Positions 56,171-64,000 of a stretch of 64,000 bases of DNA are shown here, piece by piece (the first letter of the stretch is position 1; each line of letters starts with the position of its first letter). The translations under genes were made by a program, and so were the position numbers. The notes under the pieces were generated by a model. The model was not told where the DNA came from, searched no databases, and saw nothing but the letters and a program-made list of their open reading frames with translations. This DNA comes from Manduca sexta (taxonomy: Eukaryota; Arthropoda; Insecta; Lepidoptera; Sphingidae). The stretch covers positions 9,345,116 through 9,409,115 of the forward strand of contig NC_051121.1 in the NCBI RefSeq assembly GCF_014839805.1. The letters run 5' to 3'.

Positions 56171-56935
56171 CTCGTTTTAAACAACAATTTGTGTGAGTTT
56201 TCCAATATAGTTTGTCTAAGATTAACTTCTCGAAGAGCTGTACGTTAGGCAAGCGATCAGTCGTAATAAACCAAATCTTTTCTATAACATGATTAAGAAA
56301 AGCATATTGTGGCTTTCAGCACCGCGTAAGATAAGGTCAGACCAAAAAATTGAAAACATAATAAGTGAAATTAGTGCAATCCCTTTTTCTTGACCTTTGT
56401 AATCGAAACCAAACATCATTAAACAGCAATAAAACAATTCCACTTAACACTCTTCACATAATCGTAACTAACATGAATTTAAAAATTCCCACAGCACAGA
56501 AACAACCTCTCATTGACCTGCGCAAGCCAAAACAATATCACTACTATCTAAGACATCTAGACAGCCCTATCTGGCTGGAAGGCGTTGCGTGTAATTAGAG
56601 ATTGTATACATTAGCGAATACAAATAAAGCACAATGCGGCGAGCAGGGCCCGGTGCGAACATTAGTCTTGCGAGAGGTCGGCGAGGATTTAGCCTCTGTG
56701 TTCACTGGCGGATTGTGCAGTAGATTAAACCGTTGGTTAACTTACGGTTAATTAATATTTAGTATTTAGTAGAAATATAATATTTGAAACAAGAAGTGCT
56801 CACAAGAATCAGAGAAATTGTTTAATACGTGCTCTTCCTTGTAAGTATAGTTTAAGAGTGTTAGAAAAAGTGATAGATGTCTTATAATAAATTATGCTTT
56901 AATGAACGATATATTGTTATTTATTACTCAAACGC

Positions 56936-57182
56936 ACTCACGCCTTTTTATATCCGAGGAGGTAAGTGGAGGCGCAACTGGTGCATTCACTATCCGACGT
57001 GCGTATTCCGTTCAAAGTTGTGACAGCGGGCGAATCTATCGCCATAACTAGCAAAAATTCCACACTCCGAACTGATAAGAAGAAAAACTTAATCAATTTG
57101 CCCAATCCGAGATTCGAACTCGAGATCTCAGCACTGCAGTCGTACCGTAACACAGCTGTATTACTAGCTGGCGTAGTTACCT
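56936..57182 (-). repeat. SINE-A, diverged, near full length
   Basis: Minus strand: TACGCCAGCTAGTAATACAG-like A-box region, B box GAGTTCGAATCTCGGATTGG, GCAAATTGATTAAG, body with GATAGATTCGCCCG, and tail with GCGCCTCCACTTACC. Colinear with the SINE-A at 61.7 kb. The two overlapping frames (85-91 codons) belong to the SINE. Confidence 0.75.
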
Positions 57183-59260
57183 CACAAGGGTATTCATTAT
57201 TATTTACTATCACTCGAAATTAACGAAGCAGGTTACATGCAAATCAATTGCTTTAGCACAAAATAAATGGTCGTATCCCTCAATCATACCGCACTCGCTC
57301 ACTGTACTACCTTTTTTGCCCTGTAATACGTAATGAACAAGCTACTTGGCTTATATAAACATTTCTACTACAATATCAGCAACGTCACCCGAACATTAAA
57401 TTATACAGCACTGATAAGTCCAATAAAGCCTAGTAAATATCCAAGAACACCTTGAAACAATAGTCCTGTTTAATCAAATTTGAACCAACCGGCCTCCGCA
57501 ACAGTGGCTGCATCGCCTAATTAACATAAACAGCAAGCGCCAAGCCATCTACAACGCAGTAATTATTCAACAGAATGATCTAGATTTTATCGTTGAGAGA
57601 CAGTGTCCCCACTAAGTGCCACACTACATAACAGATAAAGTTTTTGTTATCGTGAGATACTACGATAAATGAAGATATCGCGTGTTGATTTATTGTTTAT
57701 ATGCTTCCGTGTTTGTGGGTTTTTTTTATAGTTTAATTCAATGGTGTAGAGTGCAAATTACGGTGTTTTATGTTGACTGTTATAGTAAATATTCATTCCG
57801 TGAGAAATAGAATACGTATCTATTTGAGACAAGCGGCCCCGACAGGCGTTGTTCTGCCCTAAAGAAGAGATAAAGTCCTAGAACCCAAATACAGCGTAAC
57901 TGGGAGTAGTAGTGAATTTAACCTTCCAGGGACTCATCCGAAAACACATGATAAATTTCAACAAAACCTGACGGTATAGGAGGAGTTGAATGACATATGC
58001 GTGTATGAAGTGTCCAGTGAGATACAGAAGAATTAAATATACATATTTTCATTCATCCAAAAATAATTAAAAACACAACTGTCTCCAAAATTCATGTTGA
58101 TCACATGCGCGATTTGTCAAACGGGCGAAAATAGACGTTAAGATTTTTTAAATTTTGTAAAATTCCACACAACTTTCTTAATATTTCTTTCATAAGAACC
58201 TTCTCCTGACAATAATTAACATAAAAAAATGCGAAATTGCTCCATCTCATGCGTAATGAGATGACCAAGGGAAATAGATATTCATTTTTATATAAATAAC
58301 ATTATCCGTATAATAATATAAATGAATATCTAAAGTCCGTATTTACAAACGTTACTTACGTAAGTAGCAATGATGTGATAAGTATGTTGCTTAGAATTTA
58401 CGGTATAGCCTTCGCTGTGCGTAGGAGTAAGGCGCTGTGATTGGCTAATATTGAGTTACCTACAACATTCCTTCAGTTAGCTGTTAGATAAACAAAGCTG
58501 TATGAAAGAGAAAACTATGAAATTGCCGACATTGTGCGACTTCATAGTATTGTTTTTGAATACTGGTGATAATATTTTGTATGCGTTCAAAAAACGTGAA
58601 ATTAAATCAAGATTGTTATATAGGTTTCTTTAATTTCTAAATTAGTTTCCAATTGACTAACAGCTTTGTGTCATCAATGATGCTTCATTCACTGACATTA
58701 ATCATAAATATTCCCTTCGTTTGAGATGGAACAAAAAATTCTATTAAATTTGAGTCGAGGTCGTACCAACTAAAAATAAAGTTAAACAAGAATGCACCTA
58801 AATTATTCAGTATTAACATCCATATTTAATAACAAGTAGAATCACTAGTGCATATTACATAATAATTGCGTATAAATAACGCCGGGAGCATTTTCACAGT
58901 AGCTGCTTATCACGCGATTCTAATTATATATGACTAGCCTCTATTCACAACTTCGTTCGTAAATTAATAACTATATATATTTATTTATTTGCACTTTCAA
59001 TACAGTTAATGTACATAGACGGACTCGATTCCCTAGGTATTCTCTTCCAGTTAAGTTTAGGGTAGGGTAGACAGATGAACAAGGTAGATGGATTAAAAAT
59101 AATAATTAGAGGTATACAAATCTAATAATAAATATAAATATAGATATGAATAAATTAAAAATATATCAAATGTAGATATAATGTACATACATTAAATGCA
59201 TACGTTGTATATAAATACGTTATTCATTAAGAAAATGGCTCTTCTTATCCATTTAGCAAT
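57183..59260. other. Unique tract
   Basis: AT-rich, with a less AT-rich part at 57830-58010 (AAGCGGCCCCGACAGGCGTT, AGCGTAACTGGGAGTAGTAG) that may be an unrecognised interspersed repeat. A perfect 12-bp palindrome ACTTACGTAAGT occurs near 58356. A scrap like the minus-strand end of element E lies at 58940-58965 (GACTAGCCTCTATTCACAAC). Confidence 0.35.
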
Positions 59261-59430
59261 AATTCTGCCGTGCTAAGTGCAAAAGTGATATGTCAGGGAA
59301 ACCTTATATATATTTACTATATTTACAAAACTTCAATTATCTCGATATATCAAGATAATAGAAGTTTTTCGAATCGAACATTTTGATTTTTTTGTTAAGA
59401 TACCGCTTTTGAGCTTAGCAAGGCACAATT
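59261..59430. mobile_element. Element H: MITE, second copy (170 bp)
   Basis: Inverted ends AATTCTGCCGTGCTAAGTGC, AAAAGTGATATGT (59261-59293) and the reverse complement of 59398-59430 match at 26 of 33 positions. The interior ATATTTACAAAACTTCAATT, ATCTCGATATATC is shared with the copy at 5.1-5.4 kb. The right end keeps the ATACCGCTTTTGAGCTTAGC motif. No coding capacity; no clear target duplication. Confidence 0.75.
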
Positions 59431-59904
59431 GTCGTGCTTTGATTTTGAAGGCCAACTGGCCAACCTCATAATTCTCTCAAAATTCAAGTCTGTGTATCAA
59501 ACAAATGATAAAATTTTTTATATGTGATACAATAATATTAAGTGTACTATGTAGGTATAACTAGCTATTTGTAAATGTACTCTCACTTCAAATAAACCAC
59601 CATGATACACAAACATCATCGCAATTTATACATATTAATGCTAATACATAAACGGGATTATTATTTATTATATCCTGTATTGAAAGTTGAAGATTCATTT
59701 GAATTCAATCACAAATGCAGTTGATGTATGTTTTATTGCCATTTTGAGAGGAATATGAATAAAATTTGCATGGATTTCTTGATAGAAACCATTTTACAAT
59801 CAACTCTGTCTCTTTGATTTTAAAACTACACTAGCTAAGTTAATGTTTAGTGTCCAAAATTACATATCGCTAGCTCACTATCAGAAGGTCCTATGTTAAG
59901 TTTT

Positions 59905-60217
59905 ACTTTTATTTTATTGCTTTCAATGACGAGACGAGCTTGCCGCTCGCCTGATGGTAAGCGATACGCCCGCCCGTAAACTGTAGAAACACCACCCAAC
60001 ACCTTGAAATACAAAATATTGTTTGGTATTCCAGTGCGCTCGCCATCCTGAGACATGGGATGTTAAGTCTTATTATGTCCAGTAGTTCCACTGGCTACAA
60101 TGTCCTTCAAACCGGAATACAACAGTGACTACGCACTGCTGATGGCAGAAATAGACATTGCGGTGGTACCTACCCAGGCGGACTCTCACATAATATGAGA
60201 GACCTAGCACCAGTAAA
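59905..60217 (-). repeat. SINE-C, nearly complete
   Basis: Minus-strand copy from ACTGGTGCTAGGTCTCTCAT (head) through GAGTCCGCCTGGGTAGGTAC, CACCGCAATGTCTATTTCTG, GTTTGAAGGACATTGTAGCC and GAATACCAAACAATATTTTG to tail box CTTACCATCAGGCGAGCGGC and an AAAGCAATAAAAT end. A good copy for the family consensus. Frames of 60-118 codons here are SINE sequence. Confidence 0.9.
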
Positions 60218-60744
60218 GACCCAATATCCCCAATATGATCCACCCACCCAATATGACCCACTGCCCGTCCCGAAAAGCATAACGAATTGCCCAAATTTAC
60301 AATCAAACCCATCACCTCTAAATCCACTAGACCATAATAATAAAACAAAAACAATTTCCTAGAAGATAAACACACGTAACCAAATCTATTGGATGGTATG
60401 ATCTCCGAAAAGTATTTGATTACGTACAAGGACTACCGAGAGATGGTATCTCCACGATCTATGCACTTGTACATGGTGTGCGGACAACGCTGTAACGTGA
60501 GACCGTTTGTGCTTAGTTTTGGAAACATACGGGAGGGTATTGCGTCGAGCTTAAGAGTATTGTTCTCAAAACGGGCTAGCAGTCGTGCTGGCTTTTCAAG
60601 GTTTATGGACGAGGAATTGTTGTGTAATAGATTCTGTGTTTACTATAGTCAAAGATCGGCGGGTACTTGATGGTCGAGAGAAGGGTTTTGAAATAAAAAA
60701 AAAAACATTTTTTTTTTATTATTTATTTCATGACCGAAGTAAAC

Positions 60745-60860
60745 ATGAAGGTTACGAAGTCTTCGAAACGTTGGGAGAAAATTATAAAATGTAAGAAACC
60801 GCGATAAAATCTGAAAAATAGTTTTATTATAATGCCTAATTTTCGCGTAAACATAACGAC
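60745..60860 (+). repeat. Element I, single arm
   Basis: AACATGAAGGTTACGAAGTC, TTCGAAACGTTGGGAGAAAA, GAAACCGCGATAAAATCTGA, AAAATAGTTTTATTATAATG, then TTTTCGCGTAAACATAACG. This matches the right arm of the fold-back element at 62.8-62.9 kb. The left arm is not evident. Confidence 0.6.
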
Positions 60861-60991
60861 AAAGAGTTTTAATGTGAACACAAAAAACAAAAAAAAAAAT
60901 CAAATCTATTGTTTGTCGAATACAAATTTTATTAATAAAATTCCTTCAACATCCATTATTTTTTTTTATTATTTATCACTACATAAGACTT

Positions 60992-61170
60992 GGTATAAAT
61001 TTAAAATTAGAACACCAAGAAACAATAGAATCAGAGTACCGTAAGCACATTCTGCGCGTCTACAACGTCCATTATAATTATTATTTATTTTTGTATTTCT
61101 CACAGGGTTATAAATTTAAAATTAGAACACCAAACAACAATAGAAAAGTCTCGTAAGCACATTTTGCGCG
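60992..61170. repeat. Near-tandem duplication (about 66 bp units)
   Basis: Units at 60992-61058 and 61106-61170 share TATAAATTTAAAATTAGAAC, ACCAA-AAACAATAGAA and CGTAAGCACATT-TGCGCG. Start-to-start distance is about 114 bp. The second unit is followed by a CG-richer stretch containing TGCCTATAAATCGATG, a TATA-like word at about 61220. Confidence 0.75.
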
Positions 61171-61699
61171 ACGAATCGCCACCCCGTATTCTCCACAGTG
61201 CACAACCCTACTGGTTTGCCTATAAATCGATGCTTACTCCATATTAATTAGCTTGCGTGTACGCATCGCTACCGTACATCGGTCCGGGATACGGACAATA
61301 TTTAAATTTATGAAAAATGTCCCACTAGGACCTCGCGTGATGCACTTTTGTTATGCGTCACATAATTTTATTGTGCGTGTTTATATTTTCAAACGGCTAA
61401 TGTATTTGTATGAAGTAGATGTATGTGTTCTATTTTCAAATGTATTTATTTATTTGTATCAGTGATGTGGAGCCATAATGTAGTCTTGTTTGTACAAAAG
61501 ATGAGTAAAAGAGAGTTAACAAGCATTGTTTTAGTGCTATCGTTTTGGTAATATTAGTATGTAAATGTAAAATTGAATTTAAATTATTTATCTTTTTGTA
61601 TACACAGGGCATTAGATGTAATTAAAGGCTCTGTTTGAAGTTTATGAACAATAAAAAAATTAAAATTCCCCATAGTATCAAAAATAACTCATACATAAT

Positions 61700-61928
61700 C
61701 ACGCCTTTAATCTCTGAAGAGGTAGGCAGAGACGCAACTGGTGCACCCACTTTTCACCGTGGATAGTCCCTCCCACGATGTGATAGAGAGCGAGCCTATA
61801 ACCATATCGACTAGAAAATCCAGACTCCAGGCTGATACTGAGTACAATAACCCAATATCACTTTGCCCGACCCGAGATTCGATCCCGAGATTGTACTCCA
61901 GTCGTGCTGTAATACAACAACCAAGCCA
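61700..61928 (-). repeat. SINE-A, near full length
   Basis: Plus reads CACGCCTTTAATCTCTGAAG, AGGTAGGCAGAGACGCAACT, GGTGCACCCACTTTTCACCG, TCCCACGATGTGATAGAGAG and CTTTGCCCGACCCGAGATTC, which on minus is the SINE-A head, B box (GGGATCGAATCTCGGGTCGG) and tail. The A box is decayed. Confidence 0.8.
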
Positions 61929-62344
61929 GTAAAAAAATCAAACATCATGAATTTAGCTAATATGAAAATGGAATATGAATCATTCTTAAATATACGTTTT
62001 AACAAATTGTACATCATGATTATAGATAATCGATGTCATATATACGGCTTATAGATCCCAATCGGGCAATATATGTAAAACTGAATATATTTTTAACATA
62101 ATTACGTCATATACTTTCTGTAACTTTAATATAAAATTTATTACACGCATTCAGATCCCGATAACACCTGGTTAGCTTATTTTTTATCATAAATGTTTGA
62201 TATATCTTGATTATAAACGATAATCTTAATAGAATACATAATGGTAAAAAATATTTAAGAAAGCAAAAGGTAATCATGATAATATTTTATTGAAGACTTG
62301 CTGTTGCCTTGGTCCGTCCGCGAGACAGTTTTTACGCGATAATC

Positions 62345-62455
62345 GCGAAAATCCGGTAGGTAACTGCTAGGTTATGCCTCTGGCATTGCAAAGTCTATGG
62401 ACGGATGCTGCTTACCAACAGGCGGATTGCTTGCTCGTTTGCCTACTACGATAAT
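62345..62455 (+). repeat. SINE-F 3' part
   Basis: AACTGCTAGGTTATGCCTCT, GGCATTGCAAAGTCTATGGA, CGGATGCTGCTTACCAACAG, GCGGATTGCTTGCTCGTTTG and CC-TACTACGATAATAAAAA. Colinear with the copy at 55.15 kb. Confidence 0.75.
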
Positions 62456-62550
62456 AAAAAACCGGCATAAAAAGTAGCTTATAACAGGAGTAAAGTAAGC
62501 TACATTACATATTAGTAAAATAATCGAAATTGATTTAGTAGTTCCTTAAC

Positions 62551-62574
62551 TAACCTAACCTAACCTAACCTAAC
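62551..62574. repeat. (TAACC)n, insect telomere-type repeat
   Basis: Four perfect TAACC units (TAACCTAACCTAACCTAACC) plus TAAC. (TTAGG)n/(CCTAA)n is the telomeric repeat of most insects including Lepidoptera. The tract is short, internal and adjacent to an element I, so it is an interstitial copy, not a chromosome end. Confidence 0.75.
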
Positions 62575-62615
62575 TTATATATAATGATTTCTTATATTTA
62601 CGCGAATGTTAGACG

Positions 62616-62908
62616 TTTAAATTAAACTATTTTACGGATTTTATCGCGGTTTTAATATTTTACTTTTCTCCCGACGTTTCGAAGACTTCAAGACACTGTC
62701 AGCTCATTCTACATAGATCGGACCACCAACAGCTAAAAATTTAAAATGTATCTAATTATAAAATGTAGGTAGATATTGTAACTTTGACTTTGCGGATGAA
62801 CAACACCTCAGTCCCCCCCGTGACCATGAAGGCTGCAAAGTCTTCGAAACGTCGGAAAAGTAAAGTATTAAAACCGCGATAAAATCCTTAAAATAGTTTA
62901 ATTTAAAT
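62616..62908. mobile_element. Element I: fold-back element with 70-bp arms
   Basis: The left arm (62616-62688) and right arm (62839-62908) are reverse complements over about 70 bp. Shared words are TTTAAATTAAACTATTTTA, GGATTTTATCGCGGTTTTAA and GACGTTTCGAAGACTT, with a few substitutions and a 2-bp indel. The 150-base centre (AGCTCATTCTACATAGATCG, CAGTCCCCCCCGTGACC) is unique. No coding capacity. One-armed relatives lie at 46.8 and 60.8 kb. Confidence 0.8.
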
Positions 62909-64000
62909 AACTTATGTATCTTTTATGAGTTAGTATAATTAGTGATTGCTGTGTCTTGTTGTTCTTTACTTCTTAACAATCATGTACTTCGATTTAGTAT
63001 TTTTTATTTTTTAGTCAGTATATGATTGATTGTAGACCTAATCAATAAATAAGTAATAAATCGACGTGTTCAAACAAACAAACGCACTTTCAGCATTATA
63101 ATATTAGTATAAATGAGATAGATGATCTAAGATCGTATTAGAAAATGAGATGGAAGATTGTTTATTAAAAATCATTACAATGACATAATCTTATCAGAGA
63201 AAAGTAATATAATTTATATCTATTCTTTAGAATTATAAATGATCTTGATCGTTGTCTATTATTATTTTTCGAGTATGGATTCAGTTTTCATTCCAATTTT
63301 CGAATATGTTAGATTAGCATCTACCATCCAATATCTAGATTCATAAAGGTGGTGTTATTCCGAAGCTTCTTTCTATTTACAATAGAATATATTTTAAGTT
63401 GTGCTTTGTTTACGAATGCTTATAAAAATATTAAAGTTGATACATGTGATTTTTATTGACTTATAATTAAATATAATTTGTGATATTTAATTACTGTTTT
63501 AGAACGAAATATTTTGTTTTTTTCTAGTAGCTTTATATTATTTTGTTAATTTAGATGTTGTTATTGAACTTCCTATATAAAATAAATATTTTCACTAACT
63601 TAATTTGTTATTTTTTTTTTCAAAAATAACCCTTGGGGTCCGTCAGACCCCACGTGATCAATATTGTAAATATTTAGACGCGACTAACTAAAGGTTAAAT
63701 AAAAAAGGCCTGTTTTAGAGTTTAACTCAAATTAATATTATTTTTTTTTTAAAATGTCCTACTTATTCTACTATGTATATTGGATCCCTAATGATTTAAG
63801 ACTTCTGTACCTAATTTGAATAAAAATACAAGCGAAATGTGTCCGGTGTCAAGTTAAATTGGTCGTCTCACGCCCGAGGTGTACATTTTCATCGATTTAT
63901 AGGTCTCTGGGTGAGAATGTGAGACCGCGGAACCCAGCTTGTTAAAATCTCAATATTTCTTCGCTCATTTGTGTCAAGTCATATTTTATTTATTTGTGAC
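62909..64000. other. Unique AT-rich tract to window end
   Basis: No SINE recognised. Two adjacent hairpins occur at 63607-63652: GTTATTTTT...AAAAATAAC and TGGGGTC-CGTCA-GACCCCA, directly next to AACCCTTGG. This could be a decayed end of a piggyBac-like element, which often starts with CCC at TTAA, but no second end is in view. Confidence 0.35.

Noticed and set aside
60073..60429. 118-codon minus-strand frame
   Set aside because: Its C-terminal part lies in the SINE-C at 59905-60217; the remainder has no motif.
60389..60670. 93-codon frame MDGMISEKYLITYKDYREMV...
   Set aside because: Composition is slightly more gene-like than most, but I recognise no family and see no splice signals joining it to anything.

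Overview
The window is non-coding, AT-rich insect DNA, most likely from a lepidopteran (moth or butterfly) and either intergenic or inside a large intron. I infer this from its repeats: tRNA-derived SINEs with A and B boxes, Bm1-like SINEs, Helitron-like ends (A|TC...CTAG|T), stubs of non-LTR retrotransposons ending in GATGAT, and short inverted-repeat elements. Naming these as lepidopteran rests on remembered family resemblance, not on a search. I found no convincing protein-coding gene, tRNA gene, rRNA, CRISPR array or prokaryotic feature. Reading frames are short (longest gap-free ones about 117-124 codons, AT-rich, no recognisable domain); many lie inside repeats.

Repeat families used below (labels are mine). 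SINE-A: tRNA-like head, tail with a conserved CCTTCGGGGATAAATGCGTG block (about 260 bp). SINE-B: tRNA-like head (TAGCCTAGTTGG A box, GGTTCAAATCC B box), about 330 bp, ATT-rich 3' end. SINE-C and SINE-D: Bm1-like, sharing a GGTGGTAGG head and a CTTACCATCAGG tail box but with different bodies. SINE-F: a further relative with the same tail box. SINE-G: another tRNA-headed family. Element E: short Helitron-like. Element H: TA-flanked MITE with about 30-bp inverted ends. Element I: fold-back element with about 70-bp arms. There are also one hAT-type MITE, two unlabelled MITEs, five near-tandem duplications of roughly 70-110 bp, and a 500-N assembly gap at 50464-50963.

Layout. 0-6.1 kb: SINE-A with target duplications, a MITE, two SINE-B, a mosaic SINE-C, a tandem array split by an H MITE, and a Helitron-like element. 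6-22 kb: mostly unique AT-rich DNA with scattered SINE-A/D fragments, a SINE-B interrupted by a SINE-C, a hairpin cluster and a complete E element. 22-38 kb: a CpG-richer block, a LINE stub with target duplications, many SINE-D, a full-length SINE-C and a hAT MITE. 38-51 kb: head-to-head SINE-B and SINE-C pairs, a GC-rich inverted-repeat element, duplications, then the gap. 51-64 kb: full SINE-B with target duplications, two promoter-like blocks (53.3 and 54.0 kb), a SINE-B nested in a SINE-F, an H MITE, a (TTAGG)n tract and a fold-back element.

No genes act together here. The window records repeated retroposition, nesting and local inversion. The best candidate functional sites are the promoter-like blocks near 53.3 and 54.0 kb; the best structural puzzles are the inverted SINE pairs at 40.1-41.0 and 46.0-46.4 kb. 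I found no clear new biological system.
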